Shown: positions 16,372-26,861, counted from the first letter of the stretch. The stretch: DNA of 64,000 nt from Paenibacillus sp. PastM-3 (GCF_029893965.1 NZ_JARXXP010000011.1:1-64000), one strand, 5' to 3'. The notes: generated by a model from the sequence alone, not told the origin. Numbers and translations are program-made.

Positions 16372-17274
16372 TTATTCATAATAAACCCTGAACACGATAT
16401 CCTGCTCGTAATTGCCGAAGCCCCGTCCGTACAGCGTCAGCCCGCCCCGCCTTCGGGTTGAGTCTTCTGCCGTCAGCCTGAACGTCCACTGGTCCTTCTG
16501 CCAGCATACATCATCCAGGGTTACGGATGAAATCTGCTGTCCGTCTATATAGGTTCCTCTGCGGTTCACCCGCAGCACCTTCAGCAGCCCGTACTGGTTC
16601 ACATCGGAATTCCACCAGGAAGGAGTAAGACGTCCGCGCATCACCCCGAAGTCGCCGGGACTTGTCCATTTGCCCAGATCATGCCCGTTCAGCGCAAACA
16701 GAATCTCCGAAGGCCATTTTTCATTAACATTAGGCGCTTCTGAACCCAGCTCCAGGGATATTTCAATTTCCTGAACCTTCTGGTCCATAAACAGATAATT
16801 AGGCACTTTATATTCGGCATAACCTTTAGCAAACCACAGAATGCCCGCATCAACCCGCTCGGGATCAAGAAAATAACGCGGATCATCATAGTATCCGATC
16901 AGCTTGTCGGTTGTGGCAATTCCGCAGGTCGGGGAGGCCTGTAAATCTGTATAATGCCCCACCGGAACGGATACCTCAACCACTTTACGGGCAATGCCCT
17001 TCGCCCCCGATAATTTGATCTGCAGAAAATTAGCCGACAGGGAGCAGTATTTATAGGTTCCGCCGTCAATCCGTTTCATCTGCGAGCTGACAATTCCGGC
17101 CTTCTGCAGCTTGGAGACATGCGAGCTGACGATAGCGCTGCTGAGATACAGCCTTTCGGCCAGCTCTTTAATATGCATCTCTTCCGTACCCAGCAGATCA
17201 ATGATCCGGAGCCTGACCTCACTGGCCAGCGCTTCATACACTTTTAGCGATTCTGAATCAGTAGTTAAGTACAT
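16372..17274 (-). CDS. ArsR-type winged-helix regulator with large C-terminal domain
   Basis: 300 residues. Residues 1-75 form an ArsR-like winged helix (LRIIDLLGTEEMHIKELAER, then IVSSHVSKLQKAGIV). The remaining 200 or so residues are beta-rich and include a CGIAT motif near 117; they look like a ligand-binding sandwich domain instead of a metal site, and ArsR metal-binding Cys residues are absent. It is divergent from the GH51 gene across 146 bp, so it likely controls it in response to an arabinose-containing ligand (inference). The start is ATG 17274 with AGGATAAGG upstream. Confidence 0.82.
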   Translation of the reverse strand: MYLTTDSESLKVYEALASEVRLRIIDLLGTEEMHIKELAERLYLSSAIVSSHVSKLQKAGIVSSQMKRIDGGTYKYCSLSANFLQIKLSGAKGIARKVVEVSVPVGHYTDLQASPTCGIATTDKLIGYYDDPRYFLDPERVDAGILWFAKGYAEYKVPNYLFMDQKVQEIEISLELGSEAPNVNEKWPSEILFALNGHDLGKWTSPGDFGVMRGRLTPSWWNSDVNQYGLLKVLRVNRRGTYIDGQQISSVTLDDVCWQKDQWTFRLTAEDSTRRRGGLTLYGRGFGNYEQDIVFRVYYE

Positions 17275-18932
<1,658 letters not shown>

Positions 18933-18945
18933 CAGCCGGTAATAG

Positions 18946-19635
18946 CTAGTGATACATGATCCAGACGACGAGCGGCGAAACAATGGAGCCGACAATGGCA
19001 CAGACGGTCATGGCAACAGAGCTCATAGAGACGGACTGCTCACCATATTCCAGCGCTTTGGCAGTGCCGAGCGCATGGGATGCGGTGCCCAGCCCGATGC
19101 CGATGCCGGACTCGCTGCGGATTCTGAACAGCTTGATGATGTATGGCCCGCCGATTGCCCCGGTGAAGCCGGCAATCATCACGAATACGGAGGTCAGTGA
19201 AGAATCTCCGCCCAGGCTGCCGGAAATTTGAATCGCAACGGCCGTCGTAATGGACTTGGGCAGAATAGAGAGCACATAAATTTTGGAGAAGCCCAGACCG
19301 GCTGCCAGCAGCAGGCCGCTAAGCATGCCAACCAGCAGGCCGGTCACAGTTCCTCCCAGCACCGCCGGCAGATTCTCCCGCAGCACATGCCGCTGCTTAT
19401 ACAGCGGGTAAGCCAGTGAGACAACAGCAGGCCCGAGCAGCCGGTTGATCCATTCGCCGCCGATCATGTATGTATCATACGAAATATCGAATCCGAGCAG
19501 TAGTACCACCACCGTAAAGGTGGCCGTCAGAGCAGGTAAAAGGACAGGCAGACGGTACCGTTTGTACAGCATAGCCATGAACAGATAAATGGCAATATTA
19601 AACAGGATGAATCCTGCGGCAAGCAGCAGTCTCAT
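18946..19635 (-). CDS. lrgB: LrgB/CidB-family membrane protein
   Basis: 229 residues, multi-spanning, with typical LrgB motifs ALLGPAVVSLAYPLYKQ-like (here RLLGPAVVSLAYPLYKQ), LPKSITTAVAIQISGSLGG and GIGLGTASHALGTAKALE. Partner of the LrgA/CidA-like protein with which it overlaps by 4 nt. Members are linked to murein hydrolase control, programmed lysis, and three-carbon acid (pyruvate-type) transport. Ends 14 bp from the GH51 stop (convergent). Confidence 0.92.
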   Translation of the reverse strand: MRLLLAAGFILFNIAIYLFMAMLYKRYRLPVLLPALTATFTVVVLLLGFDISYDTYMIGGEWINRLLGPAVVSLAYPLYKQRHVLRENLPAVLGGTVTGLLVGMLSGLLLAAGLGFSKIYVLSILPKSITTAVAIQISGSLGGDSSLTSVFVMIAGFTGAIGGPYIIKLFRIRSESGIGIGLGTASHALGTAKALEYGEQSVSMSSVAMTVCAIVGSIVSPLVVWIMYH

Positions 19636-20048
19636 GCGCCCTTCCTCTTTTCATTCAGGTTCTTGGCAGGAAGGCTTTGTCTCGCGGCACGGCTTGCGCT
19701 AAAGCCGGCGATCCACTCGCTGGTATGGGCAGTCACAACCATTGTGATCACACTGCTGACAACCAGAACCGCAATGAGCAGCAGGCCGCGGCCGCTGAAG
19801 ATATCCAGATGGTTCATAATCCCGGCGGTTGCCGGAATGAAGAACATGGGCAGGTAGGCCAGGATAAACGACGAGCCGTTTTCAATCAGCTTAACAGGTA
19901 CAATTTTTAACAATAAGAGTACAAAGAGCAATAACAAGCCGACGATGCTGCCGGGAACGGGCAGATGCAGCAGCTTCTGCAGAACATCGCCTGCCAGATA
20001 GAACACATACAGTACTCCGACCTCGGCTATAACACGGATTATTTTCAT
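19632..20048 (-). CDS. lrgA: LrgA/CidA-family holin-like protein
   Basis: 138 residues with four hydrophobic helices. The signature is LHLPVPGSIVGLLLLFVLLL and FFIPATAGIMNHLDIF. It is holin-like, and is the first gene of the two-gene operon with the LrgB-like protein. Whether it is the CidA or LrgA paralogue cannot be settled from sequence alone. A symmetrical GGTAAC/GTTACC site lies 40 bp upstream. Confidence 0.9.
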   Translation of the reverse strand: MKIIRVIAEVGVLYVFYLAGDVLQKLLHLPVPGSIVGLLLLFVLLLLKIVPVKLIENGSSFILAYLPMFFIPATAGIMNHLDIFSGRGLLLIAVLVVSSVITMVVTAHTSEWIAGFSASRAARQSLPAKNLNEKRKGA

Positions 20049-20087
20049 GTTGCAGGAATCCCTTCAGTCTAAATTAAGTATATCACC

Positions 20088-20100
20088 GGTAACCGTTACC
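20088..20100. promoter_or_regulatory. Palindromic operator candidate upstream of lrgAB
   Basis: GGTAAC-C-GTTACC is a perfect 6-bp inverted repeat with a one-base centre, 40 bp before the lrgA-like start codon. The spacing fits a repressor or activator site. The binding protein is unknown. Confidence 0.5.
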
Positions 20101-20171
20101 TTCTTAGACTAGCGGCCTTTCAGCAAATTTTCAATTGTTTTTCGCACCTTCTCAATATTTTCACAAATAAG

Positions 20172-20228
20172 AAAAACCTCTCTGCAAGGAAGGCGCACGC
20201 AGCACCGGCTTCTGCGAAGAGGTTTTTT
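20172..20228. terminator. Hairpin terminator between lrgA region and nitroreductase remnant
   Basis: AACCTCT and AGAGGTT arms enclose a branched loop containing a CGCAG/CTGCG pair, with a six-T run at the plus-strand end and an A-run at the other. It could act in both directions. Confidence 0.55.
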
Positions 20229-20242
20229 GTCATGTTATTATC

Positions 20243-20461
20243 TTATACCCACTGAATAACCTGTCCGGCAGTCTGTCTTGTTTTGGCGCGGGGTTCAGCT
20301 TTCCGGTATCCGAAGGCGACCATGCAGGCGAGGCCGAAGTGCTCACGGTCCAGAATACCTTCAGCTTCCAGCGTCTGCTCAATCAGCTCCATGTTGAAGC
20401 CTTCAATCGGGCAGGAATCGATGCCGATCATCCATTTAATGAGGGATTGGGGCGAGGCCTA
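20243..20461 (-). pseudogene. C-terminal fragment of a nitroreductase-family protein
   Basis: The 62-residue reading frame from 20431 (IGIDSCPIEGFNMELIEQ, FGLACMVAFGYRKAEPRAKT) is the C-terminal third of an NAD(P)H-dependent, FMN-binding nitroreductase. The similarity starts abruptly. Upstream in-frame sequence runs into TAG near 20462, and no N-terminal FMN-binding part is present. This is a 5'-truncated remnant, unlikely to be active. Confidence 0.8.
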
Positions 20462-20531
20462 TTTAGACCAAGCAGCTTTCCGGCGAAAAGGACAGCCGCA
20501 GCCGGCAGGAAGCCGGTGCAGGGGGGCAGGC

Positions 20532-20930
20532 TTAACGCCGTGCCCCTTCTGCTTTTGGTTCATCATCAAAAAACTGCTCCGACTTCTCCCGGTGCTCCTC
20601 GGTCACCTGACCGGCAATTGCCCGGACACCGGCAGCTATGATTGCTGCATCATCGGTCAGGCCTAGCCCGATAAACGCATCCGGAATAGCATCAATAGGA
20701 GCGATGAAGTAAGCCAGTGCGCCGAAAGCTATACCCTTGGCCCAGAGCGGCGTTTTGGCATCAATGGCACAGTAATACATGGCAACCGCATCCTTCGTAA
20801 AGGGGATTTTACCGGCGAACTTTTTCATTTTACGCCAGAAATCCTTTTTGACGATCTGCTCATTCTCCTTGCTGTACTTAAATTCCTCCGCCTTCAGCAC
20901 CATCGGCAGCTTATCATTTTCCAGTTCCAT
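20532..20930 (-). CDS. YkvA-family (DUF1232) membrane-associated protein
   Basis: 132 residues. The DUF1232 core is PLWAKGIAFGALAYFIAPID followed by AIPDAFIGLGLTDDAAII. A charged N-terminal region precedes one or two hydrophobic helices. The function of the family is unknown. The start is ATG 20930, with GGGAGG upstream; the longer ORF start is not supported. Confidence 0.88.
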   Translation of the reverse strand: MELENDKLPMVLKAEEFKYSKENEQIVKKDFWRKMKKFAGKIPFTKDAVAMYYCAIDAKTPLWAKGIAFGALAYFIAPIDAIPDAFIGLGLTDDAAIIAAGVRAIAGQVTEEHREKSEQFFDDEPKAEGARR

Positions 20931-21051
20931 ATCAATCCCTCCCACTGTCAATTACCCTAATCAGCGCTATTTTGTCGCGGGTTAGAAGTTGCAAGTATAT
21001 GAAAGCGTAATTATTATTAATAGGTATACGCATTTATTATAATAAAAGGAG

Positions 21052-21888
21052 ATGTTACCCATTCGCTTCGGAACTTTGGCCCATACGGCAGGTTACCTGC
21101 CCCTAGACACCCTGGTTTCCACTCTGCAGGCTCATGACATTGACTTCGTGCAGCTCGCCTTGACCAAAGCTATACAGGATATTGATCTTTCTCCGGGCAG
21201 GTTCAGCCCCGCGCTGGCTAATTATATCGGTGAAAAATTCGACAAGGCAGGCATCCGCATCGGCGTGCTCGGCTGCTACATTGACCCGATTAACCCGGAC
21301 CCGGCAATACGCAGGGCTGAGATTAACCGTTTCAAGGAGCATCTGCGCTTCGCCAAGCAGTTCGGGGCACCTATGGTAGCCACCGAAAGCGGGGGCTTAA
21401 CCACCTATCAGTCGGCTGATCCGGTACGCTATGAGGAAATCGGCTGGCAGACCTTCAGGTCTACTCTGGAGGAATTGGCCGAAGAAGCGGAAAAGTGGGG
21501 GGTGTTCGTCGGTATCGAAGGCGTCAGCACACACACGCTGGCTTCCCCGCAGCATATGCGCCGTATTCTGGACGAGGTGCCTTCCAGCAGCATCGGCGTC
21601 GTATTCGACCCCTGCAATCTGATTGGACAGGAAGTCAGCCGTCAGGATGAGATTGTGGACAGCTCCCTCGACCTGTTCGGTGACCGGATCATTCTCGCTC
21701 ATCTGAAGGATATTTATGCGGGCAGCGAGGGTTACCGCCATGGCGTTCCGGGCGGCGGGCTGTTCCACACGGCTGACTTCTTCAGGAAGCTTCAGGCACG
21801 CAAGCCGATGCTTGATGTGTCACTGGAAGAGATCACGCTGCCGGTATTTAACGAAACGGTTGCCCTGCTGCACAGCCTGCGCAGCTAG
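21052..21888 (+). CDS. Sugar phosphate isomerase/epimerase-like TIM barrel
   Basis: About 276-278 residues of the AP endonuclease 2/xylose isomerase-like TIM-barrel family. Metal-ligand regions visible are ATESG near residue 106, GIEGVS near 150, VVFDPCNLI near 185, HLKDI near 223 and the C-terminal SLEEI. It probably isomerises or epimerises a sugar or sugar acid in the cytoplasm. The start is unclear: ATG 21052 immediately abuts AAAAGGAG with no spacer, while ATT 21061 (spacing 9) is better placed and gives a normal N terminus (RFGTLAHTAGY). The substrate is unknown. Confidence 0.85.
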   Translation: MLPIRFGTLAHTAGYLPLDTLVSTLQAHDIDFVQLALTKAIQDIDLSPGRFSPALANYIGEKFDKAGIRIGVLGCYIDPINPDPAIRRAEINRFKEHLRFAKQFGAPMVATESGGLTTYQSADPVRYEEIGWQTFRSTLEELAEEAEKWGVFVGIEGVSTHTLASPQHMRRILDEVPSSSIGVVFDPCNLIGQEVSRQDEIVDSSLDLFGDRIILAHLKDIYAGSEGYRHGVPGGGLFHTADFFRKLQARKPMLDVSLEEITLPVFNETVALLHSLRS

Positions 21889-21899
21889 TGCTGTAAGCT

Positions 21900-22283
21900 T
21901 CAAGTATAGTGCTTCCAGGCCAGCAGATGCTCATCTTCATCCTGCAGCCATCTTGAGGCGTACACAATCTGACCGGTGTGGTAGGCGTAATGCTCTGCCG
22001 CACCGATCAGGATTTTCTGAATACTCCAGCTGTATCCTTCCATTCCCGAGTCTTCCGGATAATTGACGGTTACAATCCGCTCAAGATCTCCGGCTGTAAG
22101 CTTTAGGGCCACTGACCGGCTCTCCTGCCTCACATTCCTCATCAAGGCGATCAGCTCCTCCTTACTATATCCGCCTGATTGCAGCAGCTCGCCCGGCCTG
22201 TCTCTAAGGGTAGGCAAGCCTCCTATTGCAATGACTAAATGCTGATGCTCACTTCCCGCGATATGCGCTGCAGGCTGTTTTCT
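21900..22283 (-). pseudogene. 5'-truncated DinB-family (DUF1572-like) gene
   Basis: The frame from TTG 22217 encodes 105 residues. Family-like sequence continues upstream as HIAGSEHQHLVIAIGG until an in-frame TGA at 22284-22286. The C-terminal part has TRDRP-like LRDRPGE and AEHYAYHTGQIVYASRWLQDEDEHLLAW, the His-containing end of DinB/DUF1572 proteins. About 40-50 N-terminal residues, including the first metal ligand, are missing. There is no ribosome site at a sensible start. It is probably a remnant. Confidence 0.7.
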
Positions 22284-22472
22284 TCATTGCGGACAATCAT
22301 ACATAAGATATGGATATGCAGCCCTGCCGTTTTGCAACCCTGATCCTACCTATGCTGCTGCCGGATACCGCCGATATCCTCTGCGGAATAGGCCGGGCAA
22401 AAAGTTTCTTTAAAAAAAAGCAACTTTTTCTGCTGCAGAAGGGTCAATGTTATAGAGACTGGGGGGCAAGGC

Positions 22473-23009
22473 ATGTCAATGGAGCGGAATGAAGTCGCCA
22501 CGATGAGCGCTGGCGCATTAAAAACACTGATGGAAACCTATGGTGAGGATGTCTGGAATTATGCCTTCTTCCTGTCGCGCAGCAGCAGTGCAGCCGACGA
22601 TATCGCGCAGGAGACCTTCATCCGGGCTTATAAATATATGCATGCTTTCCGGGGCGAAGCTTCGGTAAAAACCTGGCTGCTGCGGATTACCCGCAACCGC
22701 TGGTACACGTACCGCAGCAGCAGCTTCATGAAACGGGTAACGTTACAGGCAGAGCCGGATTCCGCTCGTACAGAGCAGTCCGCTGAGGATGCCGTTATGG
22801 ATGAATCACTAAGCAGTGAAATCTGGCAGTTGGTTCTCCGGCTGCCCCGGAAATACCGTGAAATTCTGATGCTGCATGCCCATTATGAAATGTCTATGGA
22901 AGAGCTGGCCCATACCCTTAACATCAGCCTGTCAGCTGCCAAGTCGAGACTGCGCCGGGCACGGCAAAAAGCAAGTGAATGCTGGGATAAGGAGCTGAAC
23001 CGCTTATGA
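22473..23009 (+). CDS. ECF-subfamily RNA polymerase sigma factor
   Basis: 178 residues: sigma region 2 (YAFFLSRSSSAADDIAQETF and RAYKYMHAF) and region 4 (LVLRLPRKYREILMLHAHYE, MSMEELAHTLNISLSAAKSR). It directs RNA polymerase to stress promoters. Its stop overlaps the anti-sigma start (ATGA). Upstream at about 22420-22460 there is an AAC-containing T-rich -35-like box and a GTC about 18 bp later, so autoregulation is possible but weak. ATG 22473 or 22479 may be used. Confidence 0.95.
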   Translation: MSMERNEVATMSAGALKTLMETYGEDVWNYAFFLSRSSSAADDIAQETFIRAYKYMHAFRGEASVKTWLLRITRNRWYTYRSSSFMKRVTLQAEPDSARTEQSAEDAVMDESLSSEIWQLVLRLPRKYREILMLHAHYEMSMEELAHTLNISLSAAKSRLRRARQKASECWDKELNRL

Positions 23010-24364
23010 GTAAATTACCGCAGGACTGGGAGCAGAGGCTTAAGGAAAAGCCGTTCACCGGGAAGCATTTCACCGGACAGCTGCAGCAGAATGTGAATGA
23101 GCGTCTGAACAATCCGCCAGCCCGGAAGCTGCGCGGCTGGACTTATGCTGCTGCCTTGCTGCCACTGCTTGTGCTGATAGTGGTGATCGGCTATAGCAGC
23201 GGCAGCTTCAGCAGTGCACCGGCCTTGCCGGATCACGGTTCAATTGCTGACGGGGAAAATCCCGGCGACGCCGGATCCGCTGGCACACCGGCGGCCATAC
23301 TCTCCTTTCCTTCAGCAGACACTGCCGGCGGAACTGTGCAACTACCGCTTGTTACTGTGCTTGCCCGTCCCAGTGTGGATAGCGGCTTCCCGGCAGTGGA
23401 AAATCCGGTTCCTCCTCTGCCGGAAATGACTTTTCCGCTCTCTGCCGCGATGGCAGGCCTGCTGCAGGCGTCGCTGATCTACGGGGCAGACGGCAAAGAC
23501 AGCTATCTGCTGCTTTCGCCTGCCGGCTGGGAAGCGTCTGCGGTTATCGGCGCCAACGGCTCCTATGGCGCAACCTTCCAGGACCCGTCCGATCCGTCAC
23601 AGACGCTGGCCTACTCTGATACTAACTGGAGCTGCCAGGGCTGTGCGGTTGGCAATATCGGGCTGTATTTTCCGGAACAAGCAGGCTGGGCGGAGGATCA
23701 GGGTTTTCCTGTCTACGTGCCGCTGGAATTCACTAAGCAGCAGGTACTGGGTACTGAAGGGGCGGCTGCACGTACAGCACGCTATGCCCTGCAGCCGGAC
23801 CAGGACGGGCTGCAGGCCGACGGGGCGGCTTACTATGAAGAAGGAAGCTGGGGGCATGTCTTCCGCAGGCTGGAGCTCAGCCACTCCTCCAATACTTCAG
23901 AAAATGATACATTGGAGAGCATCATGGGCTTTTTCGCAGCCAATCACGGGGCGATGCTTCTGTCCGGGGCCAGTCCGGATCCAACCAGCGACCTGTTAGC
24001 CGCCCTTGAGCAGCAAGGCCTCCGGCTTACCTTCGTAGGTTCCGGTGAAGAGCATATGTTCAACAAAGAGCTGGCCGGTGTATGGCCTGCAGAGCAGCTT
24101 ATCGACTATGAAGGGCCGCTGACCATTTCCGACCGTCTGTCGATCTACACTTATGAAAGTGCGGAAGCATGTGCCGACGGGCTAGAGGCGCTGAAGCTGG
24201 AGATTAACCGCACCACCTATGACGGAGGGGCCCGTAACTATCCGCACGCCTTCAGAGGCGGCAACTTCCTGGTTGTGTATTGGATGGGTCCGGGCGGCGA
24301 AGGCGGCTTCAAATATGACAAGGCGATAAAGACGGCCCTGGCCGGATTCAACAGCAGTGAATAG
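23006..24364 (+). CDS. Probable membrane anti-sigma factor with large extracellular domain
   Basis: 452 residues. The cytoplasmic N terminus (about 45 residues, FTGKHFTGQLQQNVNERL) is followed by a TM helix near 48-68, a Pro/Ser/Gly-rich linker, and about 330 extracellular residues with two Cys in SCQGCAV near residue 210. The zinc-binding HxxxCxxC of ZAS anti-sigmas is absent. Position and 4-nt overlap with the ECF gene, plus single-pass topology, make it the cognate anti-sigma factor. The outer region probably senses an envelope or cell-surface signal. A terminator follows at 24382. Confidence 0.75.
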   Translation: MSKLPQDWEQRLKEKPFTGKHFTGQLQQNVNERLNNPPARKLRGWTYAAALLPLLVLIVVIGYSSGSFSSAPALPDHGSIADGENPGDAGSAGTPAAILSFPSADTAGGTVQLPLVTVLARPSVDSGFPAVENPVPPLPEMTFPLSAAMAGLLQASLIYGADGKDSYLLLSPAGWEASAVIGANGSYGATFQDPSDPSQTLAYSDTNWSCQGCAVGNIGLYFPEQAGWAEDQGFPVYVPLEFTKQQVLGTEGAAARTARYALQPDQDGLQADGAAYYEEGSWGHVFRRLELSHSSNTSENDTLESIMGFFAANHGAMLLSGASPDPTSDLLAALEQQGLRLTFVGSGEEHMFNKELAGVWPAEQLIDYEGPLTISDRLSIYTYESAEACADGLEALKLEINRTTYDGGARNYPHAFRGGNFLVVYWMGPGGEGGFKYDKAIKTALAGFNSSE

Positions 24365-24381
24365 CCAATAATATACAGGCG

Positions 24382-24413
24382 GCGCAGTACTGAAAATAGT
24401 GCTGCGCTTTTTT
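24382..24413 (+). terminator. Terminator of the ECF sigma/anti-sigma operon
   Basis: GCGCAGTAC / GTGCTGCGC stem with a short A-rich loop, then six T (24408-24413). Confidence 0.88.
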
Positions 24414-24567
24414 GACGACGATAGCGGTGTTTTTTGTTATAATATCGTAGTGCAAGCAGAAACGGCTCTGCCGTCAATAAGGGCGGCAGCTATTTCTGAG
24501 GGAAATATACAATGATTCCACCAGAATCAGTGCTTCAGAACTTTATATACAGAAGGAGACGTTCGCC

Positions 24568-25380
24568 TTGTCAAAAATCGTTAAAACCCTAACTATAGCC
24601 GGTAGTGACTCCAGCGGTGGCGCAGGCATCCAGGCTGATCTCAAAACCTTTGAGGAATATGGTACTTACGGCTTCAGCGCATTAACCACTATCGTTACAA
24701 TGGACCCGGATAACGGATGGCACCACAACGTTTACCCGGTCGACGCTGCAATCGTAGCCGAGCAGCTCAAGACGGTCTTTGCCGGCGGTCCGGTCGATGC
24801 CATGAAGACAGGCATGCTGGGCAGTGTCGAAATCGTCCACGTCGCTGAAAAAGCGATTAAAGACAACCTGCAGACAAATGTAGTCATTGACCCTGTTATG
24901 GTCTGCAAAGGCGAAGATGAAGTATTGAATCCTGAGAGTGCCAATGCAATCCGCGATCTGCTGCTGCCGCTGGCAACAGTAGCTACGCCCAACCTGTTCG
25001 AAGCCGGGGTGCTGTCCGGACTGGGCAAGCTCACAACCCTTGAAGGTATGAAGGAAGCAGCCCGCCTGATACACAAACTGGGAACCAAAAATGTCGTCGT
25101 AAAAGGCGGCAAGGCGCTCGGCGGCGATCTGGCGATCGATGTCTTCTTCGACGGCGCGGAATATACCGTTCTGGAAACGGCGAAGATCGAGCCGGCTTAC
25201 AACCACGGTGCTGGCTGCACATTTGCTGCGGCGATCACCGGCGGACTGGCCAACGGTCTGACGGTACATGAAGCTGTGGCCAAGGCTAAAGACTTCGTCT
25301 CTGCCGCAATCCGTAGCGGCTATGCCTTCAACCAGTATGTCGGACCTGTATTCCACGGCGGTTACCGACTGGAGAAATAG
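24568..25380 (+). CDS. pdxK: Pyridoxal/pyridoxine kinase (ThiD-like PdxK)
   Basis: 270 residues of the ribokinase-like superfamily. [20 protein letters not shown] at the N terminus is shared with HMP(-P) kinases, and the anion hole/catalytic Asp region here is [12 protein letters not shown]. The substitution of DTHGxG/GTGCT by NHGAGCT matches Firmicute PdxK, where Cys can replace the usual catalytic arrangement. It phosphorylates B6 vitamers, possibly HMP. The start is TTG 24568 with AAGGAG 9 nt upstream. A roughly 130-nt leader with a CTGCC/GGCAG hairpin precedes it; a TATAAT lies near 24438. Confidence 0.9.
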   Translation: MSKIVKTLTIAGSDSSGGAGIQADLKTFEEYGTYGFSALTTIVTMDPDNGWHHNVYPVDAAIVAEQLKTVFAGGPVDAMKTGMLGSVEIVHVAEKAIKDNLQTNVVIDPVMVCKGEDEVLNPESANAIRDLLLPLATVATPNLFEAGVLSGLGKLTTLEGMKEAARLIHKLGTKNVVVKGGKALGGDLAIDVFFDGAEYTVLETAKIEPAYNHGAGCTFAAAITGGLANGLTVHEAVAKAKDFVSAAIRSGYAFNQYVGPVFHGGYRLEK

Positions 25381-25417
25381 GACAAGCCCTGAATGGAAGA
25401 GCCATTGATTGTCTGCT

Positions 25418-25456
25418 AAAAAACCGTGTACCCGATTAGTGGGTACACGGTTTTTT
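25418..25456. terminator. Bidirectional terminator between pdxK and the 25466 gene
   Basis: AAAACCGTGTACCC / GGGTACACGGTTTT with a 7-nt loop, flanked by A6 and T6, serves both convergent genes. Confidence 0.9.
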
Positions 25457-25465
25457 CGAATCTTA

Positions 25466-26374
25466 TTATTTTCCGCCGGCAATATGCTCAATGAATGGAA
25501 TGGCTTTATCCTTGGCTTCATCCACTCCAAGGACTCCAATGATCATATTCTCATCCTCAGCCTTATTAACCGGCAATGCAGCTACAAAGGCTGAATCCGT
25601 AATATCCACGCCATACAGCTCTTCCTGCCCGCTCTCCGGATTGGTTCCCCATTTCAGCCGCGGGTCATCCTTATCCACACTCCCGCTCTCTACAATAGCG
25701 CTCAGATCCTGAAAGCCGTCCTGCCCGCCGATCCATTCCAGTGTAGCCTCGTCCAGAATAATAATATCAGGATGGTTCGCCGCCAGTTCCACGACCGCTT
25801 TTTGCATATAGTTCATATCGAAGGAGTCTGCGCCCTCACCGGTTCTTGGCAGGTAGATCATATTGCTCTCCACCCGCTTCCACTCCGGATACTGCGCAAT
25901 AATAGCGGCATCCAGATCGGCCGTCTGGCCGTTGGGATCCTTCACGCCGAAATTACCCAGGAACATGATCTTGGCATCCAGCGGCGGCAGGGAAGCCAGG
26001 TACTTCCGGTGCTGCCAGTTGTTATAAATGGCGTTCCCGGCAAAGGCAAGCACAATTACCGCGATCACCGATACGATGACATGCGTCCGGTACAGACGGA
26101 AGAACCGTTCCCACTTGCTGGCCGTACCTGAGAATTTGCCGTATTTAGCCAGCCGCTGCTGCTCGGCTTCATCAATCTCCTGCTTGTCCAGAGTGTCCAG
26201 AATAAACTTGAACGCCTGAAAATCCTCCTCCGGCGCCGAACGCTCCTCATCCTGAGCTTTCGATTTCCGCCGTTTGAGCAGCAGGTCAAAGCGTTTATTG
26301 ATCTCTTCCCTGGATACGTTTTCAGATAAACCTAACCGTTCATAGGCCTGCTTCAGCTTCTCGTTCACATTCAT
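25466..26374 (-). CDS. Single-pass membrane protein with J-like N-terminal segment
   Basis: 302 residues. Residues 1-80 are helical and charged and begin KLKQAYERLGLSENVSREEINKRFDLLLKRRK, reminiscent of a degenerate J domain without HPD. A TM helix lies near 109-128, followed by about 170 extracytoplasmic residues resembling a substrate-binding lobe (DAKIMFLGNFG and HPDIIILDEATLEWIGG). No catalytic motif is evident. The start is ATG 26374 behind AAAGGAG; the longer ORF adds 24 poorly supported residues. It may be an assembly or sensing protein; the family is not recognised. Confidence 0.75.
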   Translation of the reverse strand: MNVNEKLKQAYERLGLSENVSREEINKRFDLLLKRRKSKAQDEERSAPEEDFQAFKFILDTLDKQEIDEAEQQRLAKYGKFSGTASKWERFFRLYRTHVIVSVIAVIVLAFAGNAIYNNWQHRKYLASLPPLDAKIMFLGNFGVKDPNGQTADLDAAIIAQYPEWKRVESNMIYLPRTGEGADSFDMNYMQKAVVELAANHPDIIILDEATLEWIGGQDGFQDLSAIVESGSVDKDDPRLKWGTNPESGQEELYGVDITDSAFVAALPVNKAEDENMIIGVLGVDEAKDKAIPFIEHIAGGK

Positions 26375-26548
26375 TTCTCCTTTAAATATGTATAATGCCA
26401 ACTTCATAAATGCAGATACCCTTATTCTAGCAGACATTGGCCCCAATACTCCAGTTTACCTGCGGATTGGTATCTTCTCATCCGATCCGTCAACAAAGAC
26501 GTCACAAAAGAATGGCCACAACAGCGGGTTCCCGGCATATCCAGGCAT

Positions 26549-26562
26549 ATAAAGCGCTTTAT
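26549..26562. promoter_or_regulatory. Palindrome resembling a cre core
   Basis: ATAAAGCGCTTTAT is a perfect 14-bp dyad 66 bp upstream of the ferredoxin start codon. Its centre AAAGCGCTTT equals the core of CcpA cre sites, but the flanking TG/CA is absent. It could be a LacI-family or cre-like operator. Confidence 0.4.
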
Positions 26563-26627
26563 TACATATACATCCCACTAGGCAAAACATTAAATTGTCT
26601 TTACAAGTCATAAGGAGGCTTGAGAAA

Positions 26628-26861
26628 ATGTTCACATTCGCCAGTGTTAATCAGGAGGAATGCATCGCCTGCGGTGCCTGTAATTCGGCGGCTCCGGATA
26701 TCTTTGATCTGGATGACAGCGGAATTGCTTCAGTCATTTTTGCAGGGGACAACAACCGCGGAGTTACTGCTATCGCCGAGGAGCTGCAGGAGGAGCTGCA
26801 GGATGCAATAGACAGCTGTCCGACCCAGTGCATCCAGCTATCGGATGCCCCATTTGCATAA
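26628..26861 (+). CDS. fer: 4Fe-4S ferredoxin
   Basis: 77 residues, the size of Bacillus-type monocluster ferredoxins. Cluster ligands are Cys12, Cys15 and Cys18 (CIACGACN) and a distal CPTQC. The middle section, APDIFDLDDSGIASV, is typical. It is a soluble electron carrier. The start is ATG 26628 with AAGGAGG upstream; a longer frame from 26595 includes the ribosome site. A terminator follows at 26896. Confidence 0.93.
   Translation: MFTFASVNQEECIACGACNSAAPDIFDLDDSGIASVIFAGDNNRGVTAIAEELQEELQDAIDSCPTQCIQLSDAPFA

Noticed and set aside
24430..24567. TPP or other vitamin riboswitch before pdxK
   Set aside because: Only a simple CTGCC/GGCAG hairpin is visible; no conserved aptamer core.
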